This document shows positions 35,104 to 43,081 of a stretch of 54,525 nucleotides of DNA, piece by piece. This stretch comes from Bacteroidales bacterium (lineage in GTDB: Bacteria; Bacteroidota; Bacteroidia; Bacteroidales; UBA4417), in NCBI GenBank assembly GCA_030654075.1, contig JAURYB010000138.1:1-54525 (forward strand). The letters run 5' to 3'. The translations under genes and the position numbers were made by a program. The notes beneath the pieces were generated by a model. The model was given only the letters and a program-made list of their open reading frames with translations, ran no database searches and was not told where the DNA came from. Each line of letters begins with the position of its first letter. Position 1 is the first letter of the stretch.

Positions 35104-36561
35104 TTACATATTCCCAATCCCAAAAAACAAACAAACCAAAGTCTCAACGCAGATTTCCCGCGCTTCATTAGTAGCATTAGCTGAAAAATAAACCGGGTAC
35201 CATTCAACATATTTCTCATTTTCCATCGAAGGCTTAACGACATTCTGACCCGAAGAAGTCATAATACGTTTGTTTTTCGAAAGCGAGACATTTCCGGCCG
35301 AGCGGTTAACAGGATTGCAGTTTACAACTACCATCACACCCAGTATTTCATCCCCCGACTTTATCTTTATAATCCCCCTGCCCTCATTATATTCGGCAAA
35401 AACGGGCTTACCCAACAATGAACCTTCAATACGGTGAACCAGATCAAAACCTACATTGTTTATGCCTGGATTCCCGGCGGAATTGCCGACAGAATCCTTT
35501 ATCCCGGCCGCCGATCGCGATTCCTGCAAGCGTGTATACAAAAAATATCCAACCTGTTCTTTTTCATTGTACAATTCAGCTACCAATGGCGCCAGTATCC
35601 TGGATGACCGGACATCATCACTTAAAGATGTTCTTGTCGCTATTTCAATCCATTTAAGTTTAATGGCAAACTTTTGTCCATCTTCAAATATCATAGTTCC
35701 TTTTTTCTGATACAGCACTTTCTGATCATATTCAATCCCAAACCCTGTAACTTCGGTAAATAACGAAGAAAGTACCGATCCGAACGAAGGTTTAGCTAAT
35801 TCCCAGGTCCAGCCTTCTTTAAAATGAAAGGAAAAAACGGTGTCAGTCGGAGATAAGAGAATTGCGGCAAAATTACCGGCGGATGTCCACGCTCCGTTTA
35901 ATTTAAGCATGTCCCGTTCGGGTTGTATCAACAACGAACGCGATTCTTCTTCCTGGGTTTCCTGGTACAAAAGCCTGCGCGCTTCTTCTTCCTCTTCCTC
36001 CTTTTTGCCAAGGATTATCTTTTCATCCGTAGTCGGAATCACGCCCAGCGCTTCATGGAGCAACCTGTTGTATATTTCCAGGAATTTTTCGGCCGACATC
36101 CATCGTTTTGCGGATGCATAACCGGAAACATTAAAATATTCAAGCTCATGGCTTACTTCCTTTTGAAGTATGATTTTATTGTTCTGTTGAATAATAATCG
36201 TGAAATTCCAGAACATGGCATATCCGCTGGTTGCCCTGGTAATAAAAGAGAAAATTCCGATTGTGGAAGCATTCCCGTTGCTGTTTGGAGGCATTTCAAC
36301 TCTGAGTTTCCCAAATCCGCTGGTAATTTTATACGCAATTTGTTCGGGTAATTTAACGTCATACACTTCGAGGTAATTCATTAATTGCTGCCTGGTTTCG
36401 CTTAAAACAGAATCGCGTATGGTAGGTACTTTCAGGTAGTTTGGGAACTTGGTTTCATCGGTCCACCGCAGTTCATGTTTAAATACTACCACTTCGGCCT
36501 GTTGAGCCTTACAAACGACAGTTAAGAGACATGCTAACGTTAAAACACAAATTGCTTTCAT
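35104..36561 (-). CDS. Secreted protein of unknown function
   Basis: 485 residues. A signal peptide (about 1-20, ending C-K-A-Q) precedes an N-terminal domain of about 160 residues. A very acidic linker (K-K-E-E-E-E-E-E-A-R-R near residue 187) follows, then a predicted beta-rich C-terminal half. The closing sequence contains R-E-I-C-V-E-T-L-V-C-L-F-F-G-I-G-N-M, an unusually hydrophobic end. No catalytic or binding motif is recognised. It is single and minus-strand, convergent with the MORN gene and divergent from the lipoprotein gene. The call rests on its length, coding consistency and signal peptide. Confidence 0.7.
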   Translation of the reverse strand: MKAICVLTLACLLTVVCKAQQAEVVVFKHELRWTDETKFPNYLKVPTIRDSVLSETRQQLMNYLEVYDVKLPEQIAYKITSGFGKLRVEMPPNSNGNASTIGIFSFITRATSGYAMFWNFTIIIQQNNKIILQKEVSHELEYFNVSGYASAKRWMSAEKFLEIYNRLLHEALGVIPTTDEKIILGKKEEEEEEARRLLYQETQEEESRSLLIQPERDMLKLNGAWTSAGNFAAILLSPTDTVFSFHFKEGWTWELAKPSFGSVLSSLFTEVTGFGIEYDQKVLYQKKGTMIFEDGQKFAIKLKWIEIATRTSLSDDVRSSRILAPLVAELYNEKEQVGYFLYTRLQESRSAAGIKDSVGNSAGNPGINNVGFDLVHRIEGSLLGKPVFAEYNEGRGIIKIKSGDEILGVMVVVNCNPVNRSAGNVSLSKNKRIMTSSGQNVVKPSMENEKYVEWYPVYFSANATNEAREICVETLVCLFFGIGNM

Positions 36562-37288
36562 AAAACCTGGTTTTTAGATAGAAAAAATTCTGACAAAAAT
36601 TTGAAAAACAAAGAACGGCATGCAGGCAGAATTAAAAACAGGATCAATTTAAATCAAACAGAATATTGGTTTCTGTTGCCGGAGGCGACATAAAACTCTG
36701 CCATTTGAATATTCGTTTATCAGTAAGCTTTTGAGCTGTTGCAAAAGATTAGTGTAAATTTAAGCAATTACCGAAGTTTAAGCAAGTGGTTCCGGGTTGG
36801 ACCCATAAACTTTACAGGATGTGGTACAGAAGGACACTCTTCCCGCTACCGCACGAATCCTTTCGTGTGGTGGTATAAACTCGCTGATAACTTAGCGCAG
36901 CGATCTCCTAAGCGCAGCGAACGACTGAGCGCAGTGACCTCACAACCGAAGGGAGTAACAAAGCGATCTTATCCCGCGCATCGGGATAATCCGTGCCTGT
37001 ATAAATTCAAAATATATTGACTTTTAAAATGGAAAAGGTTTTATAAAGTGCCGGGAATCATGGCACGAATTTCAAATTTATGTAAACAGAGGAATAATCT
37101 GAATCATAGCCTTGTCCAATAAATTATGACATAAGTAATCCAATTTATAAAATTTTGTTGTAACTTTATAGCAACATCATATCTGGCAATACTATATACT
37201 TGCGTAAAGCATACTGAAATCCCGCTCAAATATATCTTTTCTCCAATCCTGGTTTTGAATTTATTTTCATTTAACAAAAAAACGAAAA
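36562..37288. other. 727-bp intergenic region with repeat motifs
   Basis: No credible gene is seen. The middle (36895-36990) holds three near copies of AGCGCAG(C/T)GA with the repeat-like string ACCTCACAACCGAAGGGAG. A perfect hairpin follows: TATCCCG (36970-36976) and CGGGATA (36982-36988). GTGCC/GGCAC (37048-37066) is a second short inverted repeat. The last 200 bp are AT-rich and probably contain the promoter of the lipoprotein gene. I could not identify it with confidence. Confidence 0.5.
36970..36988. repeat. Short perfect hairpin TATCCCG/CGGGATA
   Basis: Seven-base arms around a 5-base loop, next to the AGCGCAGCGA-type motifs. It lies 320 bp before the lipoprotein gene. Probably part of a dispersed intergenic repeat. 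Confidence 0.5.
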
Positions 37289-38923
37289 ATGAAGACAAAC
37301 GGAAGCTTCCTTACATCGCTTTTATTGGTTTTTGCGGGAGTGTTTTATACCTCCTGCTGTCCCCTTAATCCAAAGCTGAACTCAGTGAAAACAGCTCATG
37401 GAAACACCGACTGGCATATTAACACCGCAGAAGAGTTCCTTACCGGAAAGGATATGAATGGCAATAATATGGCAAGTAATTATTGTCCTGATACATGGAC
37501 AAAGTCGCATATGCATATTGGTTCGACAAACACGAACAACAATTATTATGACATTGGTAAAGTTACATCAGGCAAAGACTGTGATGCAAGCAGCGGTATT
37601 GATCAGTCAATGCTTTTCTTCTATGCCGGTCATGGCAATCCGACAACTTTTAACACCTTAGGAAATTCGGCTACGCTACCCAGTATGAAGCTGGGTAATT
37701 GCGATGATAAGTCTCATGGCTTATTGAGATATTTCTGGCAATGTTCCTGTGAGGTATTTGCTCACGGCCCGGTTAGCTGTACCGGTTCTACAGAAGCTTA
37801 TACGTGTCCTGAAGATTTTGATGGATCTGCTGACTCATATGCCATGCGAAATGTATATGAACGCTGGGGCCCGGTACTGAGCCCAGAATTAAGAATGGCT
37901 TGCGGTTCTTCTACTTTAGCATACTGCTGGGAAACTGAAACAAATAAAATCTGGGACTATTACAACAACCAAGGCTATGATGTTGCTGACGCGTTTATAT
38001 GGGGATTGCACCGTTTGAGCTACAACTGCCCGTTGTGTATTACTACGGGCGGCATTTCCAAATCATCTACACCACTTTTCGACCAGACTTTTACTAATAA
38101 GCCAAATCCTTCAGGTGCATACCTTCATATTCAGTTTTTATCGGGATTTGCAAGCAATGTTCCACAATTACATGTTCATATTCCGGAATTGCTGCCGGTT
38201 TTTGAATTGATCCCTTTGCCTTGGCCTGAGAAATATAAGAGGGAAACCTTTCAGGACAAAGAAGGATGGAGGTATTCAGGTACAAAACTGAAAGTAAGAG
38301 GAATTCCGGAGGTAAAGATCAATAATGCATCGGGGTCTGTATATATTTTTGGGGAGAGAAAGTTTGAAGATGGAGCAAAGCAGTTTGGGGAATCGAAATA
38401 TATAGATATGGCCGGCAAATTTTTAAGAGAGCAAGGGTGGACTGAAAAAGAAGTTTCGGGACCTGTGGGCCAGAAAATGATGCTACAATCTGTACCAAAC
38501 ACGGGAAAACGTATAGAGCAAATCCGGAATGAACAGAAAAACGTTTCAATTACTTACGACAGGGTGATTTTGATCGGAACTGATACTGTCAAAACAGTCG
38601 GTGAGGGTGGAAAAGTAGTTGTGCAGCTCAACAATGACGGATCACTATACAATGCATCCAAAGTTTGGAGACCTATTAAAAGCAAAATCAGGGTCACTAA
38701 ATCAAAGCCTTATGAACAGGCTTTTGCCGAGGCGATAAAGCAGGTAGGTGAGCAAAAAGCTTACATACTTGAAAGCTGGACCTGGGGGTATGATGAGTAT
38801 GCAGGAAATGTTGAGCAAAAAGAACTCAAAGCTGTATATATTTTCTATTTTATACCTGTTGAAAGGGAAAAGACAATAGACTATCCTCCTATGGCTATTA
38901 AAGTCTCTGCTCATATAGAATAA
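37289..38923 (+). CDS. Lipoprotein with caspase/gingipain-like His/Cys pattern (DUF6345-like)
   Basis: 544 residues. A signal sequence ends in Y-T-S-C-C (Cys23/24), a possible lipobox. The first ~250 residues have D-W-H-I-N-T-A (41-47), then a hydrophobic strand followed by Y-A-G-H-G-N (His115), then R-Y-F-W-Q-C-S-C (Cys152/154). E-R-W-G-P-V (191-196) and A-F-I-W-G-L-H (235-241) follow. This resembles the Bacteroidota/Actinobacteria family DUF6345, and the H-G plus strand-Cys pattern is that of clan CD cysteine peptidases. The protein is unusually rich in cysteine (11 between 66 and 250). The C-terminal ~290 residues form a second, unrecognised domain. It has its own strong terminator. The peptidase assignment is an inference. 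Confidence 0.75.
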   Translation: MKTNGSFLTSLLLVFAGVFYTSCCPLNPKLNSVKTAHGNTDWHINTAEEFLTGKDMNGNNMASNYCPDTWTKSHMHIGSTNTNNNYYDIGKVTSGKDCDASSGIDQSMLFFYAGHGNPTTFNTLGNSATLPSMKLGNCDDKSHGLLRYFWQCSCEVFAHGPVSCTGSTEAYTCPEDFDGSADSYAMRNVYERWGPVLSPELRMACGSSTLAYCWETETNKIWDYYNNQGYDVADAFIWGLHRLSYNCPLCITTGGISKSSTPLFDQTFTNKPNPSGAYLHIQFLSGFASNVPQLHVHIPELLPVFELIPLPWPEKYKRETFQDKEGWRYSGTKLKVRGIPEVKINNASGSVYIFGERKFEDGAKQFGESKYIDMAGKFLREQGWTEKEVSGPVGQKMMLQSVPNTGKRIEQIRNEQKNVSITYDRVILIGTDTVKTVGEGGKVVVQLNNDGSLYNASKVWRPIKSKIRVTKSKPYEQAFAEAIKQVGEQKAYILESWTWGYDEYAGNVEQKELKAVYIFYFIPVEREKTIDYPPMAIKVSAHIE

Positions 38924-38973
38924 AACATACACTCTAATCGTAAACTTCTATTCTCAGTTATCAGGTCAAATGC

Positions 38974-39012
38974 AAAGTGCAAGGCGTAAATGTTTTACAC
39001 CTTGCACTTTTC
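38974..39012. terminator. Strong bidirectional terminator
   Basis: AAAGTGCAAGG (38974-38984) pairs with CCTTGCACTTT (39000-39010). The stem continues inward through GTAAA/TTTAC after one mismatch, leaving a 3-base loop. It ends in TTTT on the plus strand and has AAA at the other end. It lies between the convergent lipoprotein and archaemetzincin genes and can serve both. Confidence 0.88.
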
Positions 39013-39098
39013 GTTTGCGACTTCAGCCCCATGGTTCGCGTATCTTATTTTCTAATGCGCACAGTTGCCAAAGCTTTCAATGTCTTCGAATCAAAAAT

Positions 39099-39632
39099 TT
39101 ACATATTTGCTATATCTCCACGACATTTTGCACAAAGCTGTGCTTCCTTCTGATCAATATCCTCTACATAGGTGCTCGAACGCATAACGCAAGTAGGTGT
39201 ATGGCAATGAATCAATCCTAAAGTATGCCCGAGTTCATGAATAACTTCCTTGGCTAACCGTTTCAGTAAAAGGTCTTCATCCGCAGGCATTCCGTACCTT
39301 TCGTTACTCAGCCTGTATTGCGATGCAATGGCCGAGCGTCCGCCTAACTGCGCCTGCCCGAAGATAAAAGTAAGGATAGGAATGTAGAGATCAACATTAA
39401 GCAATCCGATTGTTTTGGAATTACCAGGTATGTTCAGGGAATCGACCTCGTGAAGCAGCTTATTGCCATTGTATTGCCTGCGAACCGGGTCATAAAATTC
39501 GCTGATATCAACATGAGCTTCCTTGATGGTAACAGCACAGTTTAATTCCTGCATAACAACTTCGGAAATCTTCTCAAGAAATCCTCTTTCGAAACGGCCA
39601 AAAGATAAGATTGTTATTGCTGGAGCATTCAT
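39099..39632 (-). CDS. amzA: Archaemetzincin-family zinc metalloprotease
   Basis: 177 residues, the family's compact length. The extended metzincin motif H-E-L-G-H-T-L-G-L-I-H-C is complete (His132, Glu133, His136, His142). It is followed by C148-V-M150 (the Met-turn) and then C167-A-K-C170, so HExxHxxGxxHCx4CxM plus a downstream CxxC is satisfied. The gap of 16 is close to the family's 17. Archaemetzincins bind a catalytic zinc and a second structural zinc through the cysteines. There is no signal peptide, so it is cytoplasmic. The natural substrate is unknown. It lies 150 bp past the sigma-54 regulator gene on the same strand. Confidence 0.93.
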   Translation of the reverse strand: MNAPAITILSFGRFERGFLEKISEVVMQELNCAVTIKEAHVDISEFYDPVRRQYNGNKLLHEVDSLNIPGNSKTIGLLNVDLYIPILTFIFGQAQLGGRSAIASQYRLSNERYGMPADEDLLLKRLAKEVIHELGHTLGLIHCHTPTCVMRSSTYVEDIDQKEAQLCAKCRGDIANM

Positions 39633-39782
39633 TAAGAAGTTATCAGAATTAAGGGTTTTAATACGATAATCATAAATTAAAAATACTTATTCAGTTATGA
39701 TCTTTGAGGATTCTCTTATTGAGTAGGCATCGCGGATTACCGATACCTCAACCCCTAAAACCTAATCCCTAAATCCTTCCTT

Positions 39783-41117
39783 TCAGGCTTTCAAACCATA
39801 TTTCTTAATCTTATTATACAGCGTAACCCTATCCACTTTTAACGCATGAGCCGTACGCGAAATATTCCAGCTGTATTTATTCAGAATCTGAAGGATAAAG
39901 GCTTTTTCAAAATCATCAAGGCTTTCGACTGAACTATCAATGGTATCCTTACCAAAAGGCAGATCTTTCAGTACAATTTTCTTCCCACTGCCAACTACAA
40001 TAGCGCGCTCTATCATATTCTCCAGTTCCCGTATATTGCCGGGAAACTGGTATCCGGTGATACGTTTCAACGCTGCCGGCTCAATGGTAATAAGCGGCTT
40101 ATTCATTGAGGTACAATACTTTTTAATAAAATAATCCACAAGTAACGGAATGTCTTCAATCCTTTCTCGCAGCGGTGGCACATGAATATTCATCACATTT
40201 AGCCGGTAATACAAATCTTCGCGAAAAGTTCCCTTCTCAACCATACCTTTCAGATCGCGGTTTGTTGCGCATATTACACGGAAATCGGAAGAAATTTCTT
40301 TGTTCCCTCCGACCCGCATAAATTTCTTTGTTTCCAGAACGCGTAAAAGTTCAACCTGCATTTTTTGTGAAATGGTGGCAATTTCATCCAGGAAAATAGT
40401 GCCGCTGTCGGCCATCTCGAACCTGCCTTTGCGGTTATACAAAGCTCCTGTAAAAGCGCCCTTTTCGTGTCCGAATAGCTCACTTTCCAATAAACTTTCG
40501 GTGAGAGCTCCGCAATGTACACTTACCAATGGATAGAATTTGCGAAGCGAATTCGCATGAATTGCCCTTGCGACAAGTTCTTTACCGGTACCGCTTTCGC
40601 CGGTAATTATAACCGACGAATTTGTCGGGGCTACGCTTTCAACTTCTTTTAAAACCAGTTTTATAGCTTCACTTTTGCCAATCAGGTCTTCGACACTTTC
40701 CAACGAGTCGACCCGTTTCTTCAACGTTTCGTTTTCCTGGGCTAAAGATATCTGCTTTGTAGCATTCCGGATCAGGTGCGACAAATCATCCGGATCAAAA
40801 GGTTTTGTGACATAATCGAATGCGCCTTCCTTTAATGCTCTGACGGCTGTATCAACGGTGGCAAAAGCCGTCATTACAATAATTATCGAATCCTTGTTAA
40901 GCGTTTTGATCCGCTGCAGCAGTTCCAATCCATCCATGCCAGGCATTTTAAGATCTGTGAGAATGATATCAAAAACATCCGATTCGAGGATCGACAGGGC
41001 TTGTTTAGCATTTTCGGCACATTCAACCCGGAAGCCATCTTCAGTAAACCAAAGATTCAGCGATTCCCTGACGGATTCTTCATCGTCAACAATCAGTATC
41101 GATATTTTCTTTTCCAT
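39783..41117 (-). CDS. NtrC-family sigma-54-dependent response regulator
   Basis: 444 residues with all three domains. The receiver (about 1-120) has Asp55 in I-L-T-D-L-K-M-P-G-M-D-G. The AAA+ domain has Walker A G-E-S-G-T-G-K-E (about 171-178), E-L-F-G-H-E-K-G-A-F-T-G-A (the GAFTGA sigma-54 contact loop) and Walker B G-T-I-F-L-D-E-I. The Fis-type helix-turn-helix at the C-terminus reads N-I-S-R-T-A-H-A-L-K-V-D-R-V-T-L-Y-N-K-I-K-K-Y. It should activate RNA polymerase with RpoN when phosphorylated. Its start lies 11 bp after the kinase stop codon, so the kinase is its partner. The two inverted repeats at 44886-44995 are candidate binding sites. Confidence 0.95.
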   Translation of the reverse strand: MEKKISILIVDDEESVRESLNLWFTEDGFRVECAENAKQALSILESDVFDIILTDLKMPGMDGLELLQRIKTLNKDSIIIVMTAFATVDTAVRALKEGAFDYVTKPFDPDDLSHLIRNATKQISLAQENETLKKRVDSLESVEDLIGKSEAIKLVLKEVESVAPTNSSVIITGESGTGKELVARAIHANSLRKFYPLVSVHCGALTESLLESELFGHEKGAFTGALYNRKGRFEMADSGTIFLDEIATISQKMQVELLRVLETKKFMRVGGNKEISSDFRVICATNRDLKGMVEKGTFREDLYYRLNVMNIHVPPLRERIEDIPLLVDYFIKKYCTSMNKPLITIEPAALKRITGYQFPGNIRELENMIERAIVVGSGKKIVLKDLPFGKDTIDSSVESLDDFEKAFILQILNKYSWNISRTAHALKVDRVTLYNKIKKYGLKA

Positions 41118-41128
41118 AATTAGTTTCC

Positions 41129-42799
41129 TTAACTTCTGATTATAGGTAATAGGATTGAAATAGTAGTGCCATGGCCGGGTTCAGACTTAACCTGGATTTT
41201 CCCTTTATGACTCTGTATAATGCCGTGAACAATGGGCAGTCCCAGCCCGATGCCTCGTACCTGCTGTTTTGTTGAAAAGAAAGGCTCAAAAATATGCGGG
41301 ATATCTTCTACCGAAATACCAATCCCGTTATCTGATATTTCAAGCTTAATAGTATCCTGATCAGGGTTTGAAGTCCTTACCACAATTTCGCCATTCTCTG
41401 TAATTGCTTCTGTTGAATTAACAAGCATTGCTACACAGGCTTGTTTAATCTGGTTCGGGCTGCAATAGATCAGGTCTGATTTTGCAGTAAAATCAGTCAA
41501 TAGGCTAATGTTCGCAATCTTTACCGGGTGCGACATCAGATCATAGGTTTCATGCAGGATTTCGTGAAGATGCTTCGGTTCAAAATCTTCCTGGTCTTTT
41601 TTCGAGAAATCGAGCAAGCCTTTAACAATATCGCCGCAACGCTTGGTTTCAGCCTCAATCATTTTCAGATGCTTGAGCATTACTTCCTTTTTGGCATCCG
41701 TCAGATCAGGATTACTCAGAAGTTTATGAACCAACTTAGTATAGACCAGTATTCCTGACAGTGGATTGTTTATTTCGTGAGCCACAGAAGAGGATAGTTT
41801 CCCAAGTGATGCAAGACGTTCGATATGAATCAACTCACTTTGGGCAGTTCCCAATTCCTCCGATTTTTTCTGAACTTTATATTCGAGCTGCTGCGACCAG
41901 TTCTCCAATTCGGTAGTTGCAGTCTGCAGGTTATCAAGCATGTCGTTAAACGCTACTGAAACCATACGCATATCGTCGAGTTGATTGGGTTTTATTTCGA
42001 CCCTGGTGTTTTTATCACCGCTTGCAACAGCAATACTGGCTTTGATCAGTTCACCCAGGGGATATTTTATCTCTTTCCGGGTAAATAGCACTAAAAATGA
42101 AGCCAGCAGAAGTGTTGTTAAAATGGCCAGTATATAAAACTCGATGGACGACTTTTTAACAGCCGCGTCAAGATCTTTTAAAGGAACTTTAATTACCAGT
42201 GAACCGAGTACTTTATCGGTAGCCGAATGAGCATGACAGGAGCTTTCGTAACATGATTTCGAATTAAGTATTGGCGAACGGATCAGCAGGTGTCTTTGTC
42301 CACTGGGACTTTTACTCATTTTACATTCGCTGTCCGCTTTAATAATTTTGTACGATTTCTCTTTCCCGGGGAACATAGTTGCCATGTTTTTGTGGCAACT
42401 TTTGCAATTCGGATTAATGTTGGCAGCGGTGTCGTTTGAAAAAGACGAATAAATTAAACTGTCGTTGCTGTCATACATATTTACATCGTCAATGCCAGGC
42501 AAGGTATGAATAACATCAAGTGTATTCTGGAGCGCGCCTTCGTCGTTTTCCATCATAGAATGGTACAAAGCACCTTCAACAAGCGAGCCGACATTATTTC
42601 CGCTTTGCAGGATAACTGTATTCAGGTATTGTTCGTAAACAGACCGGAAAATAATACCGAATGACACAAACAGGAATACAGACAAGATTGCGATGATAAG
42701 TACCACACGCCCATAAATGGAACGCCCGAAACGTAAATACCGCCCAAATGATGTGCCGCTTTTACCTTGCTTTTCTTTGGATTTATGGAAGCTTTTCAT
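41129..42799 (-). CDS. Membrane histidine kinase with two periplasmic heme c motifs
   Basis: 556 residues. TM1 (about 32-52) and TM2 (about 221-240) bracket a ~165-residue periplasmic sensor. The sensor holds C132-K-S-C135-H136 (CxxCH) and C183-Y-E-S-S-C188-H189 (Cx4CH), two c-type heme attachment motifs. A HAMP-like linker (about 240-300), a short coiled coil, a HisKA domain with S-S-V-A-H-E-I-N-N-P-L-S-G and a HATPase domain with D-N-G-I-G-I and G-I-G-L-G-L-P-I-V follow. The paired hemes suggest redox, CO, NO or electron-carrier sensing. The gene is 282 bp downstream of the PBP-GcvH fusion and 11 bp upstream of the regulator gene. The heme claim rests on motifs only. Confidence 0.92.
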   Translation of the reverse strand: MKSFHKSKEKQGKSGTSFGRYLRFGRSIYGRVVLIIAILSVFLFVSFGIIFRSVYEQYLNTVILQSGNNVGSLVEGALYHSMMENDEGALQNTLDVIHTLPGIDDVNMYDSNDSLIYSSFSNDTAANINPNCKSCHKNMATMFPGKEKSYKIIKADSECKMSKSPSGQRHLLIRSPILNSKSCYESSCHAHSATDKVLGSLVIKVPLKDLDAAVKKSSIEFYILAILTTLLLASFLVLFTRKEIKYPLGELIKASIAVASGDKNTRVEIKPNQLDDMRMVSVAFNDMLDNLQTATTELENWSQQLEYKVQKKSEELGTAQSELIHIERLASLGKLSSSVAHEINNPLSGILVYTKLVHKLLSNPDLTDAKKEVMLKHLKMIEAETKRCGDIVKGLLDFSKKDQEDFEPKHLHEILHETYDLMSHPVKIANISLLTDFTAKSDLIYCSPNQIKQACVAMLVNSTEAITENGEIVVRTSNPDQDTIKLEISDNGIGISVEDIPHIFEPFFSTKQQVRGIGLGLPIVHGIIQSHKGKIQVKSEPGHGTTISILLPIIRS

Positions 42800-42823
42800 T
42801 AGACAATTTTTAAGTTTTGAACC

Positions 42824-42851
42824 CTTATATGGTTGTTCGCATATATGTCAA
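42824..42851 (-). promoter_or_regulatory. Possible housekeeping promoter for the kinase-regulator pair
   Basis: The minus strand reads TTGACA (complement of 42846-42851), 16 bases, then TATAAG (complement of 42824-42829), 25 bases before the kinase ATG. This is a sigma-70-like pattern. Bacteroidota promoters usually differ, so confidence is low. Confidence 0.35.
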
Positions 42852-42864
42852 CGCAATATAATAA

Positions 42865-42893
42865 AAAAACTGATGAAAAATTCACCAGTTTTT
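42865..42893. terminator. Hairpin between fusion gene and kinase gene
   Basis: AAAAACTG (42865-42872) pairs with CAGTTTTT (42886-42893). TGAA/TTCA extends the stem after one mismatch, around a 3-base loop. Both strands have T-rich tails. It lies about 190 bp after the fusion stop codon and 66 bp before the kinase start. It may end or attenuate transcription of the fusion gene. Confidence 0.65.
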
Positions 42894-43081
42894 AATTTTT
42901 CTACAAGTTTTGATTCAATTCGCTTATCGGTGAGGTATTATAATATTCACTACTGGAACCGACGATGAACATTATCCTGATTTCGCTATGGAGTTAGAAC
43001 TCTTTATAAAGCATCTGCTACAAAGGGCCAGGTAATTATGAGAGCTGATTTAAATGGCAAAATAGGTATGAAAAGAATAAT

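Noticed and set aside
36785..36830. A tRNA-like stretch (GGTTCCGGGTTGGACCC)
   Set aside because: No acceptor-stem pairing or complete cloverleaf could be built around it.
36739..37020. A 93-codon frame in the 727-bp spacer
   Set aside because: It runs across the AGCGCAGCGA repeat block and a hairpin, and its composition is not like a protein of this genome. It has no ribosome site or domain.
37060..37075. TGGCACGAATTTC as a sigma-54 promoter
   Set aside because: The -24 element fits but there is no GC at the -12 position with the required spacing, and it is over 200 bp from the nearest start codon.
43021..43035. TGGCCCTTTGTAGCA upstream of the kinase as a second sigma-54 promoter (minus strand)
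   Set aside because: The GC falls one base short of the required GG-N10-GC spacing, and it lies upstream of the hairpin at 42865-42893.
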